A DNA stretch of 64,000 nucleotides from NCBI GenBank assembly GCA_963835085.1, contig CAWIED010000001.1, positions 1,116,001-1,180,000 of the forward strand, given 5' to 3'. The notes under the pieces were generated by a model. The model had not been told where the DNA came from, searched no databases, and was given only the letters and a program-made list of their open reading frames with translations. Both the position numbers and the translations under genes were made by a program. This document shows positions 1 through 7,501 of the stretch, piece by piece. This DNA comes from JBDIAG01 sp963835085. GTDB lineage: Bacteria; Actinomycetota; Actinomycetes; Actinomycetales; CAWJMD01. Each line of letters begins with the position of its first letter. Positions within the stretch are counted from its first letter, which is position 1.

Positions 1-138
1 AGCAGCCGGTTCGAGCCTGCAGGGGAGGCTGGCGCTGGGCCTGCTGTTGAGCCGGCCCCTGGAGAGGATCCTGCCGGGGCTTGGGATGCGCTGAGCCGGG
101 GGGATGACCCCACCTCGGCCCGTGACGACTTGCCGTAG
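1..138 (+). CDS. Trp operon-associated membrane protein, C-terminal tail (partial)
   Basis: The frame starting at base 1 is open to a TAG at 136-138 and gives 45 residues of a hydrophilic tail rich in Ala, Gly, Glu and Pro. It contains WDALSRGDDPT, which closely matches the WDALSRGEDPT ending typical of the actinobacterial tryptophan-biosynthesis-associated membrane protein (TIGR02234 type). The membrane part lies upstream of the window. In related genomes this gene sits just before the small membrane-protein genes that precede trpC. Here those genes resume 6.5 kb downstream, so the tail marks the left edge of an insertion. The function of the family is unknown. The call rests on a short C-terminal motif plus the matching neighbours. 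Confidence 0.72.
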   Translation, partial: SSRFEPAGEAGAGPAVEPAPGEDPAGAWDALSRGDDPTSARDDLP

Positions 139-331
139 GGCTGGATCGTCACACTGCTTCAGGCTGTCGGCGATGGTGCCCGCCGAGAAGGAACCGGATG
201 CTTACAGCCCCAACCAGAGAACTTCCTACCTACGGCGGTTGGGCTATCTGGATGACTCTTGCCGAGTCCGACTCGCCGCATTGGGCCATCCAGATTCAGC
301 ACGAGAACCCTGTCCGCCACGGGGTCAAGGG

Positions 332-1510
332 TCAGCTGATGTGGACGGCGACGATCTGCGGGTCGGCACTACCTCCGGTGACGGCATAGACGACGTCGCC
401 GGAGCGCGAACCCGCCAACAGTCGTGACGTAATGGCGCAAGGACCTGGTGCAGGCGTCTTCCACGGACTCGACGATGGGGCATCTGGGTCGGGCGGCGGC
501 ATCCCGGGGGCGTAACCACAGTCTTGCTGCACCCCGAGTGGTACGTCATGACTTGTGCCTGTGGCCAGGTTTATAACCCGTAGTCCGGTCTCAGTGGCCG
601 TGACAGTCCGTGCCGTACCACTCGCGATGTTGCCGATGACAACCGTGCCCGCGCCTGGGTCGCTGGCTCCCGGGCCGGTCGTGCTGCCCTTGGCAACATC
701 GGCCACCCGACTACTGGTGAAAGTGGTACCGCCCGCCAGGAAGGTGCTGCCGTCACTGGTCAACTGGCTGCTGTCATCCACCTTCGTTATCTGCGTGGCA
801 CCCGCCGCTGTACGCACGAGCACCTGATGTGGGCCCGCCCCTGTGAGGCTGTCCTGCAGACCGATCGCCAGCGTGCCGTCATCGGCGCCCGCCACCTTCA
901 CCGCCTCCTGGCCGGTCGGTAGTTCGATGGGGTCGAATCTGCCGGTCGTGGGATCGAACGTAAAGGCTTGGGTTGCGTCATCAAGCGTGACGCCCACCAA
1001 TGACCCAGCGCAAGCAACTCCTTCGACACCGGACAGCCCCTTCACCTGTGGGGGCCGGTACCGCTCGACGGCAGGAATCGGTGTCGTCGCCGGCACCTCG
1101 ATCACCGACATGACCTTGCCCGCTTCGACATGCACCAGATGTCGGTTGATGCCGAACCACACACCATCGGAACACACGGCCAGCGCCGGCGGTCTGCTGG
1201 CAAGGCGGAACTCATCGCCAGTGGGCAAGGGCACCGACACCGCGTTGCGGTCCGGTACCGCATACACCAGACGTGACTGGGTGGCGGAGGTGACCCAGGT
1301 CCACACTCCCGTACCGTCGGAATCGGCCGCGAGCGTGCTCAGCGTGTTGACTGGCTCGTCTCCCAGTGACAGAGCCGCAGCGACACCCGGCGCCAGCGAG
1401 ATCCCACGCACCACGTCGGAGACCGTGGCAGAAGACTCTGCGCCGTGGGCGGCCGAGCACGCCGTGACCGCAACTAGTGTCAGCATCGGCCAAAGCTTTC
1501 GTGCATCCAT
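332..1510 (-). CDS. Predicted lipoprotein, beta-propeller-like, unknown function
   Basis: A 392-residue protein beginning MDARKLWPMLTLVAVTAC. The short basic start, hydrophobic core and VTAC lipobox predict export and lipid attachment at that cysteine (about residue 18). The ATG at 1510 is preferred over an upstream in-frame start because a G-rich ribosome binding site lies about 8 bases before it and the signal peptide begins there. The body has repeated Gly/Asp/Thr-rich beta-strand-like stretches such as AGADDGTLAIGL and LAADSDGTGVWTW, suggesting a propeller fold, but I recognise no family. It lies 7 bases downstream of a secreted-protein gene on the same strand, so the two are probably co-transcribed. 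Both sit in the segment that interrupts the trp cluster. Confidence 0.7.
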   Translation of the reverse strand: MDARKLWPMLTLVAVTACSAAHGAESSATVSDVVRGISLAPGVAAALSLGDEPVNTLSTLAADSDGTGVWTWVTSATQSRLVYAVPDRNAVSVPLPTGDEFRLASRPPALAVCSDGVWFGINRHLVHVEAGKVMSVIEVPATTPIPAVERYRPPQVKGLSGVEGVACAGSLVGVTLDDATQAFTFDPTTGRFDPIELPTGQEAVKVAGADDGTLAIGLQDSLTGAGPHQVLVRTAAGATQITKVDDSSQLTSDGSTFLAGGTTFTSSRVADVAKGSTTGPGASDPGAGTVVIGNIASGTARTVTATETGLRVINLATGTSHDVPLGVQQDCGYAPGMPPPDPDAPSSSPWKTPAPGPCAITSRLLAGSRSGDVVYAVTGGSADPQIVAVHIS

Positions 1511-1517
1511 GACGTCA

Positions 1518-2271
1518 CTACCCCCCGGAAGCTTGGAAGAACCAGTTCGGATTGTAAACGGCATAGTTGTACGGATTGTCGCGCGTGACCGTGACCGAAC
1601 TGGTCCACGCAGACCAAGATCCTGCCGGATATCCCGTGTTCGACAGAGAGTTGAAGCTGGTTGGGGTGGTCACGCCTATACTCGGGCACGTATTACTGGC
1701 GTTGTACGCCTCAAGCGTTACATTCTGGCGCAACTTTGACGGGAATTCTGCGGTCGTCCCAATCAGTTGAGGCGTTGATGAGACAAGGCCTGCATAACTC
1801 TGGTAAACATACAAACCATTGATGTCTCGCTGGCCGGTAGCGTAGTGGGTAAAGAACCAGTCCTGACCTGCTTGAGCTCCCATGTTGTAGAACATTTGCA
1901 CGTTGTATGCATATGGGTTAGCCGTCTCGTAGTATACAGCCGTATCAGGGGAGTATACCCAAGCTTGGCCCGATCCTATCGTGCCGCGCAATAAGCCAGA
2001 CTGAAGCCAACAAACGCCGAGATTGGCGCAAGAATGCGTGTAGTCCGTCAGCCCATTCCATTGAACTACGTGATCGTTAACGTTTGCAATCGAAGGCACG
2101 GCGTGGGTTTGAATCCTTCCCTCGCTACCGCCGAAGAGGTGATCGGACGTACTTATTTAGCCTGAATATCGAAATCCGGGGAGAGCAAGTCGTAGCGGAA
2201 GCAGCCTCAGGTAAAACGCCTGCAACCAACACGGCCAAGGCTAGTGATAGAGACAGTCTGCGAAATACCAT
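1518..2271 (-). pseudogene. Secreted protein with signal peptide in a different frame (apparent frameshift)
   Basis: The main frame (GTG at 2099 to 1518, 193 residues) encodes a Tyr/Asn/Ser/Trp-rich extracellular-looking protein with Cys pairs (HSCANLGVCW, NTCPS) and no signal peptide. Upstream, an ATG at 2271 in another frame encodes a good signal peptide, MVFRRLSLSLALAVLVAG, ending LPEAASA, then runs to a TAG at 2125. The main frame is blocked upstream by a TAA at 2157-2159. One single-base indel between about 2128 and 2156 would join them into a protein of about 250 residues. Many codons end in A or T, unlike the neighbouring chromosomal genes, which points to transfer. The family is not recognised. 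Alternatives are a sequencing error or a recently broken gene. Confidence 0.6.
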
Positions 2272-2356
2272 GATCCCCCATTGGCACACAGTTTCCTCAG
2301 GCTAGTTACTCCCGGACGCTAGGCTCCGCAACTCAATCTGTCAACACTTTCTCACC

Positions 2357-2375
2357 CGTATGGGTTAACCATACG
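2357..2375. other. Short perfect inverted repeat at the edge of the IS66 remnant
   Basis: CGTATGG and CCATACG (7 bp each) flank the 5-base loop GTTAA. The site lies where recognisable IS66 transposase sequence stops (about 2378), between that remnant and the start of the secreted-protein gene. It has no T-run on either side. It may be a deletion scar or a small hairpin; the role is not known. Confidence 0.4.
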
Positions 2376-2377
2376 GC

Positions 2378-2785
2378 CCAGCACCATTGCCCGGGCGGGC
2401 TCTGATCGGTGACGGCCTGTAATTCACGCAGTACGTGGGCATTGCATAGCGCATGGCTGGCGGCGCGGTAGGTGTCATAGGGTGTCCACGCGTCGTGCAC
2501 CGAGACACCGGTGAAGTTGGGTAGCACCCCGGCGGTGTCCATCGCGGCAGTGCCGCGTTGTCGTGCACGGTGATCAGTGAGTACGTGCGGGTCGAGGCCG
2601 AATGCACCCACCGCAGCTTGCCGTCCACCCGCAGCCCGGTCTCATCGAAGTGCGCCACCGGCGCCGCCGCGATCCGGCCACGCACCAGCTCCAGGAAGTC
2701 GGCTAGGCCCACCAGCGGCGCGGCGGTCATCGTCGCGACGGTGCCGTGCGAGATCGGGGTGCCGAACAGTTCGACCAGCGCTTAG
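2378..2785 (-). pseudogene. IS66-family transposase, distal fragment
   Basis: Reading from the IS1380 insertion point, the minus strand gives ALVELFGTPISHGTVATM, then HFDETGLRVDGKLRWVHSA (the first part of an IS66-type DDE domain), then after a one-base shift near 2570 RQRGTAAMDTAGVLPNF and VSVHDAWTPYDTYRAASHA. Family similarity ends near 2378, so the C-terminal third is missing. This is the continuation of the fragment at 4483-5049; the IS1380 element sits between the halves. The shift and the missing end mean no functional transposase is made. Confidence 0.8.
2781..2785. repeat. Target-site duplication, left copy (CTTAG)
   Basis: CTTAG directly abuts the left inverted repeat of the IS1380-type element. 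The same five bases follow the right end at 4483-4487. A short duplication of this kind is what insertion produces, although 4 bp is the more usual size for the family. Confidence 0.75.
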
Positions 2786-4482
2786 CCTCGATCCACCGAT
2801 GGGCATGGCGGGGAGTGTGTGATCTTGTTGGGCGGGTTGGGGGCTGTTGGGGCGTGCGGATGCTCCGGGCCTTGCTGTCCGGGATGTTCCATTGTGGTGC
2901 TCGGGTCGCGCAGTGGTGGCTGCTGGGTGGTCAGGTCGTGAGGGCCGGTGGTGGGTCGTTGACGCGGTCGAACATGGTTGTCCAGGCGGTCTGCCAGGGC
3001 CATGCGACCGGGAGGTGCATGGTGATGCGTCGGGCCGAGGATGCGATTCGTGCGGGGATGGTGATGAGCTTGCGGCGCAGGGTGGCGGTGGTCGCTCGTG
3101 CGAGGTCGGGTGCGGCGAGGGTGCCGGCGGCGCGGGTGAGGTTGAACGCGATGACGGCGAGGACCAGCCAGGCGGCGTTGGCGTTGAACGCTGCGGATGG
3201 CAGGTGAGCGAGTGCGGAGCTCTTGAGGTCGGCGTGGACCTGTTCGATGACCGCGTGGTGGCGGTGGGTCGCATCGGCGGTGACGGTGTCGAGGATCTTG
3301 GGGTCGGCGGTGGTGAAGAGGGCGTGGAAGCGCCAGGTGTCGAACAGGGTGTCCTGGCCGGCGGCCTTGTTCCTTTCGGCGTTGAGGTCGGGGATCCGTC
3401 GCACGACCAGCCGACCGGCGACCCGTTCGGACCTCTTGGCCGAGGCGAACGCGGTGAACGGTACTTCGGCGACCTCGGCTCGCGAGATCCACGTGCCGGT
3501 GGTTTCGTCGAGGATGGCGTCGGTGTACTCGATCGTGGTCCACGCGTTCTCGTCGATGGTGGTGATCGCCTTCTTGACTGCGGGGTCCATCCGCACGGTG
3601 ACCGAGACCGCGGCACCGCCGGATAGGGCGGCGTGGACGGGTCCGCGGCCGTAGAACGCCGAGTCGGCACGCACCAGCACCAGCCGAGTCTTGCCCAGGA
3701 TCCTTCGCGTGGTCTTGACCGCGTCGGCGACCAGCCGCTTCGCGCCCCGTGGCGACCCGGTTGAGCCTTTGCGCAGCCGTTGGGCCACGATCACCGGCGC
3801 CGTAGCGGGCATGGTGAGTGTGGCCAGCAGCGCGTTGAGCCCGCGGACACCGGAGTAGCCGAACCCGGCGCCCTGCTTGGCATACCCGTGGACCTCGATG
3901 ATGGTGTCGTCGACATCGACCAACGCGTATCCCTGGTCAGTGCCTGCGGCAGCGTCGTGGCCGGGTTCTGGCAACAGGCGCGTCAGCGAAGCCAGGGCGA
4001 TCAGGAACCGAGAGGCGATCGCGTCGAGTTGGCGGACGTGGCCGAAGGTGAACGAGCGCAGGAACGACCCCAGCGTCGAGGGCGCATAAGCCTTGGCGAA
4101 GAGCCGACCCAGCCCACCGTGGCGCAGCAGGCCCATGTCATCGATCGAGTCCGCGCCGGCGACCATCCCGGCCACCAGCGAGGCGACCTTCAACCCCGGG
4201 TTCGCGCCCTTGTCCGTCGGGACACTGAGGTGCTCATCCGCCAGGTCCCGCAACCCAGCCCGCTCGGCCAGCGCCACCACGGGGAGCAGTCCTGCTGCCG
4301 ACACGAGATTCGGATCGTCGAACGCCACCGAGGTTCGACCAAGGGTGTGAGAGAGTCGCATCTTGAAGATGCCCTCCTGACGTTGGGTGATTTGGACCGT
4401 CGCAAGTCCCAAACTCCCAGCCCAGAAGGGCATCTTCGCGTAACGGCACGCCAACACCTCAAAGTCGATCGGTGGATCGAGG
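2786..4482 (-). mobile_element. IS1380-family insertion sequence, apparently complete
   Basis: This 1697-bp element is bounded by perfect 15-bp inverted repeats: CCTCGATCCACCGAT at 2786-2800 and its complement at 4468-4482. It is flanked on both sides by CTTAG. One transposase gene fills most of it and is intact. Length, single gene and CC-starting ends fit the IS1380 family. It has inserted into an IS66-type transposase gene that carries further lesions of its own (frameshifts near 2570 and 4525, a TAA inside its frame near 4747), so it landed in, or has since been joined by, a dying element. Being intact with perfect ends, it is probably recent and may still be mobile. Confidence 0.88.
2931..4361 (-). 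CDS. IS1380-family transposase
   Basis: A 476-residue DDE transposase that would cut and paste the surrounding element. The start at 4361 (MRLSHTLGRTSVAF) has AGGAGGG about 10 bases upstream; the open frame extends further but without a better start. Acidic catalytic candidates lie in ALVDVDDTIIEVHGYAKQG (first Asp), LVLVRADSAFYGRGP (second Asp) and HHAVIEQVHADLKSS (Glu). The segment GFGYSGVRGLNALLATL is typical of the family. Length agrees with IS1380 transposases (about 450-480). No frameshift or internal stop is seen. It is the only gene of the element, and no host gene depends on it. Confidence 0.9.
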   Translation of the reverse strand: MRLSHTLGRTSVAFDDPNLVSAAGLLPVVALAERAGLRDLADEHLSVPTDKGANPGLKVASLVAGMVAGADSIDDMGLLRHGGLGRLFAKAYAPSTLGSFLRSFTFGHVRQLDAIASRFLIALASLTRLLPEPGHDAAAGTDQGYALVDVDDTIIEVHGYAKQGAGFGYSGVRGLNALLATLTMPATAPVIVAQRLRKGSTGSPRGAKRLVADAVKTTRRILGKTRLVLVRADSAFYGRGPVHAALSGGAAVSVTVRMDPAVKKAITTIDENAWTTIEYTDAILDETTGTWISRAEVAEVPFTAFASAKRSERVAGRLVVRRIPDLNAERNKAAGQDTLFDTWRFHALFTTADPKILDTVTADATHRHHAVIEQVHADLKSSALAHLPSAAFNANAAWLVLAVIAFNLTRAAGTLAAPDLARATTATLRRKLITIPARIASSARRITMHLPVAWPWQTAWTTMFDRVNDPPPALTT

Positions 4483-5049
4483 CTTAGGCGGTGCGTTTCT
4501 TGGACAGGACTGACCGATATACAGGTAGACGATGATCGCCGCGATCCGCGGCCCGTACTGGACCGGACTGTCCAGCCCGGTCGGCGCGTCGGCGCCGGTG
4601 CGGGTCCCGCAGGCGCATTCACGTTCGATCAGCCGGTGCTCGCTCACCCTCACCGCAACCGGCGGGTGTCGAACAACTGACGCCGAGTGATGCCGGTGAC
4701 CGGGCGAACGTCCAGCCCGACCCGGCAGCACCGGCAGGCGCGCGGTTAGTGGACGATCACCTCGTCAGGATTCTCCACCTGCCGCAACGTCGGCCCACGA
4801 TGACCAGGCTGACCGCCCGGCCTACGACCCGAACGCCGCCGCAACGACGCTGGCGCCGGCCTCTCGAGCGACGAATAGGTGGACGGCGGCTTGCTGGAGT
4901 TGCCCGAGTTCATGCCCAACCGACGCCGTTTTTCCGCGTTCTCGGCCTGCAACTGCGCGCACATCACGCTGGGTCAGTGCCCGCTCCAACGCGGCCAGCC
5001 GCACCAACATCGACTCATCAGCCGAAGTCCCAGACCACACCAGCATCAC
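4483..5049 (-). pseudogene. IS66-family transposase, proximal fragment
   Basis: From about 5049 downward the minus strand gives an N-terminal coiled-coil-like part (SADESMLVRLAALERALTQRD). After a frame change come LQAENAEKRRRLGMNSGNSS and PGGQPGHRGPTLRQVENPDE, then a TAA near 4747, then PVTGITRRQLFD, another shift, VAVRVSEHRLIERE and QYGPRIAAIIVYLYIGQ. A missing base after GQ throws off the following SKKRTA segment, and the frame reaches the CTTAG target site. Several independent lesions show an old dead gene. The rest of the gene is at 2378-2785 on the far side of the IS1380 element. Confidence 0.8.
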
Positions 5050-5239
5050 CAGTCACACGCGAAGGACCTGACCAGTTACAGAATACCTAGGACAATTAGG
5101 ATTGACACAAATCAGTTTGATGTGACGGACCAAGGAATCCCCCCTCGCCACCGGGATGCGGCCGAGTCTCCACCTCAAGGCTAATGCAACGCTGCCGCCA
5201 TAGGACGCAAGCAATCGTAGAAACCAAAAAGATACGCCA

Positions 5240-5275
5240 AAGCGGGGCAGACGAAATAATTCGTCTGCCCCGCTT
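5240..5275 (-). terminator. Strong intrinsic terminator of the ligAB-like operon
   Basis: A perfect 16-bp stem (AAGCGGGGCAGACGAA paired with its complement) closes a 4-base loop, 17 bases after the dioxygenase stop codon. On the minus strand the stem is followed by a stretch reading TATCTTTTTGG, giving the T-rich tail expected of a factor-independent terminator. It is one of the clearest terminators in the window. Confidence 0.88.
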
Positions 5276-5291
5276 CAACGGTGAACCGAGG

Positions 5292-6131
5292 TTACTTCTC
5301 CGCGGCCTTGTCCGGGTCGTAGAGCACTACGCCCATGCCGTTGATCCACTCGTAGATGGCCTCGTAGTCGAGCACGTCAGCGGGCTGGTCGCCCATCGCC
5401 CCGTGCACGGCCACCCAAGCCCGAACCTCGCCCGTGCCGTTGCCGGCCTCGGCGAGCTCGTCGTTAGGCAGGCTCAAGATCTCGGAGATGTCGCCCTTGG
5501 CCAGCTGGTTCAGAAACCAGTTGTCGAATTCCTCATCGATGTCGCCGACCCGCGGCTCCCCGACGAAGTGCGACAGACCGCCGCCGCCGACCAGGGCCAC
5601 ACGCTCAAGGCCGGTGTACGACCGGATCGCGTTGCCCAGAGCCACTCCGAAGTCGTGGAACTGCTGCACGGTCATGAGCGGCGGGGTGGTGCAGTTGACG
5701 ACGATCGGGATCATCGGCAGCTGCATCTCGGGGTCGAGCCAGTAGTAGACCGTCATGAACCCGTGGTCTACGGCCATGCCGTACGACAAGGCCGGCTGCT
5801 GACCCTGCTCGATGAGGCTGGCCGTGATGTGCGCTGCCAGGCCCGCGTTCGAGGGAACCATCTTCTTGGGAACCTGCAGCCACACCTCCTTCGGGCCGAG
5901 GTGTGCATCGTCGAGACCGATGGCCACCTGGGGGAGCCCGTCGAGGAAGAAGTTCGTGAAGTGCTCGCCCGTCACCATGACGATGGCCTGCACCTCCTTC
6001 TCCTTGCACAGGTCGCGCACCTTCGTGAGAGCGCCGAAGAAGCGCTCGGCCTTGTCGGGCGGGGCAGACCCAGGGTCTGCGGTCATCATCGGCGCGTGTG
6101 AGGCCGAGTAGGCCATCACGATGTCTGCCAT
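5292..6131 (-). CDS. ligB: Class III extradiol dioxygenase catalytic subunit (LigB-like)
   Basis: A 279-residue non-haem Fe(II) enzyme of the LigB family (protocatechuate 4,5-dioxygenase beta and relatives), which opens a catechol-type ring next to the hydroxyls. The start at 6131 has AAGGAGGA just upstream. His12 in YSASHAPMM and His57 in VTGEHFTNF match the iron-binding histidines of LigB. GGGGLSHFVGEPRVGD carries the His expected for catalysis, and MAVDHGFMT is also typical. Its start overlaps the LigA-like gene by 16 bases, so the subunits are translationally coupled. No other ring-cleavage pathway genes (hydratase, aldolase, transporter) lie nearby, so the true substrate (protocatechuate, gallate or another diol) is uncertain. 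The pair lies in the segment interrupting the trp cluster. Confidence 0.85.
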   Translation of the reverse strand: MADIVMAYSASHAPMMTADPGSAPPDKAERFFGALTKVRDLCKEKEVQAIVMVTGEHFTNFFLDGLPQVAIGLDDAHLGPKEVWLQVPKKMVPSNAGLAAHITASLIEQGQQPALSYGMAVDHGFMTVYYWLDPEMQLPMIPIVVNCTTPPLMTVQQFHDFGVALGNAIRSYTGLERVALVGGGGLSHFVGEPRVGDIDEEFDNWFLNQLAKGDISEILSLPNDELAEAGNGTGEVRAWVAVHGAMGDQPADVLDYEAIYEWINGMGVVLYDPDKAAEK

Positions 6132-6406
6132 CTGGTCCTCCTTGGTTCGGGGACGGCGCCTGAGGCCACGAGCAGTTCGCGGTAGTCGGCGCGCTTGTAG
6201 CCGAGAGCACGGCAGAAGCCGTTGATGATGACGGGGTGCGTGCCCATCGCATAGACGGCACCGATGTCGGGCTCGGTGACTGCGCGGATCTCTTCGGGCG
6301 TCAGGTCGTACTGCTCGGTCTGGACGGCCGGCTTGGGGCCGTCCCCGGCGTCTTCGAGTCGTCGCAAGTGGTCGAAAAGGCACCGTTGAACTTGGTACAG
6401 CGACAT
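6116..6406 (-). CDS. ligA: Extradiol dioxygenase small subunit (LigA-like)
   Basis: A 96-residue all-helical protein resembling the alpha subunit of protocatechuate 4,5-dioxygenase, which caps the active site of the LigB subunit. Typical features are YDLTPEEIRAVTEPDIGAVY followed by MGTHPVIINGFCRALGY. Free LigA is usually longer (about 120-140 residues), so this is a compact version. The ATG at 6406 has GGAAGGGAGA upstream. The gene is first in the operon and overlaps the catalytic subunit gene by 16 bases. Its last codons encode basic residues and overlap the ribosome binding site of the next gene. Confidence 0.82.
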   Translation of the reverse strand: MSLYQVQRCLFDHLRRLEDAGDGPKPAVQTEQYDLTPEEIRAVTEPDIGAVYAMGTHPVIINGFCRALGYKRADYRELLVASGAVPEPRRTRWQTS

Positions 6407-6589
6407 CCGGTCTCCCTTCCAGGTGTCAGGGCCCTACTCGCGTGGGCACTTGGACGTGCTCCGGGCAACTGCCCAGAACCGGGTGGAGGCGCGGGAAAGC
6501 CACCTCCAGGTAAGGCGACGCTAATCCCCGCGGACTCGGGCATCCACAGGGGTCCCCCGCTAGTCGTCCAGGTTGCTGCGCAGTGGAAA

Positions 6590-6658
6590 CACCGCAGCGC
6601 CTTCCGCGAGAGGGGCCGACACCCCGGCAGAGCGGACAACCCTCTCGCGTCAGCGGTG
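6590..6658. repeat. Nested inverted repeat between ligA and the trp-cluster membrane genes
   Basis: CACCGC (6590-6595) pairs with GCGGTG (6653-6658), and inside it CGCGAGAGGG (6605-6614) pairs with CCCTCTCGCG (6640-6649). The element sits in the 300-base divergent gap between the ligA start and the start of the small membrane protein at 6709. It could form a large stem or cruciform. Whether it is regulatory or marks the edge of the inserted segment cannot be told from the sequence. Confidence 0.5.
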
Positions 6659-6708
6659 CTGCGTGCCATGATGGGCGCATTACCCGGCCCGACCCGAGTG
6701 GAGCACTG

Positions 6709-6942
6709 ATGTCGTCGACCCAAGAGCAGCAGAACGCGTATGTGGAGCCGGGCCACGGCAACAGCGTCGCGGCGTGGACCGGCGTCGCCATTATCTTGTT
6801 CGGATCGCTCGTGGGCTGCCTGGCCGTGGTGTGGGCATCGGTGATCGGCTTCATCCTGGGTCTGATCGTCATCCTGGTGGGCGCCATCGCGTGGCCGGTC
6901 ATGGTCCGCATGGGTTATGGGGAGAAGCCGCACGGGCACTGA
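6709..6942 (+). CDS. HGxxPAAW-type small membrane protein (DUF6704-like)
   Basis: A 77-residue protein with a HGNSVAAWTGVAI signature near the N-terminus and two hydrophobic segments, AIILFGSLVGCLAVVWA and VIGFILGLIVILVGAIAW. It matches the short HGxxPAAWTGV membrane proteins found beside trp genes in actinobacteria. The ATG at 6709 has GGAG 8 bases upstream. The gene overlaps the next one by 26 bases. The biochemical role is unknown. Its normal upstream partner, the Trp-associated membrane protein, is at the extreme left of the window, 6.5 kb away. Confidence 0.8.
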   Translation: MSSTQEQQNAYVEPGHGNSVAAWTGVAIILFGSLVGCLAVVWASVIGFILGLIVILVGAIAWPVMVRMGYGEKPHGH

Positions 6943-7396
6943 TCCGTCGGCCGAGGCAGATCGGGCGGGTCTCGACCTCGTCGGCCCGCTCGATGGATTT
7001 GCCACCCGCCTCGGGCCGCCGGTCGGCATCGGCGTCCTGGGATTGGCTGCCGTGGCCGCTGTCGGGCTGCACGATCCGCACGTGCCCGGCAGCTGGGGGG
7101 TCTGCCCCTTTCTTGCGGTCACCGGCTACTACTGCCCGGGTTGCGGAGGTCTACGGGCCGTCAACGACCTCGTGCACCTGCACCCGCTGGCGGCGGTCAG
7201 CTCGAACGTTCTCGCGGTGCTGTTCGTCGTCCTGGGAAGCCTGGGGTGGGCGGTGTGGTTCTTCTCGCGGCTGTTCAACCGACGGATTGACGTCGACGTC
7301 TTGCTGCCTAGATGGGCTGGGTTTGCAGCCCTGGCTGTCGTGGTCGTCTTCACGGTGGTTCGAAACACCCCATGGGGTGCTTGGCTCGCGCCCTGA
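6917..7396 (+). CDS. DUF2752 family membrane protein
   Basis: A 159-residue membrane protein with the DUF2752 hallmark CPFLAVTGYYCPGCGGLR, two cysteines flanking a Gly-rich turn, and three likely membrane segments (around IGVLGLAAVAAVGL, VLAVLFVVLGSLGWAVWFF and FAALAVVVVFTVV). The start at 6917 lies inside the end of the preceding gene, in a different frame, and no strong ribosome binding site is visible, so translational coupling is likely. The family is found next to trp biosynthesis genes in many actinobacteria, but its function is not known. Confidence 0.8.
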   Translation: MGRSRTGTDPSAEADRAGLDLVGPLDGFATRLGPPVGIGVLGLAAVAAVGLHDPHVPGSWGVCPFLAVTGYYCPGCGGLRAVNDLVHLHPLAAVSSNVLAVLFVVLGSLGWAVWFFSRLFNRRIDVDVLLPRWAGFAALAVVVVFTVVRNTPWGAWLAP

Positions 7397-7501
7397 TCAG
7401 CGTGCCTGATCGTCGTTGACATCCATCAACGCCGAACGGCGGACGTCGACCGGAGTCGTCGTCCGCCGCAGCGGTGATGCGCGTGCTGTGGGTGGATCGC
7501 C

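Noticed and set aside
2642..3670. Pro/Ser/Arg-rich open frame inside the IS1380 element
   Set aside because: Low-complexity product overlapping the real transposase frame and crossing the IS boundary.
4362..4622. Longer start for the IS1380 transposase
   Set aside because: It would read through the inverted repeat into the IS66 remnant; the ATG at 4361 has a good ribosome binding site.
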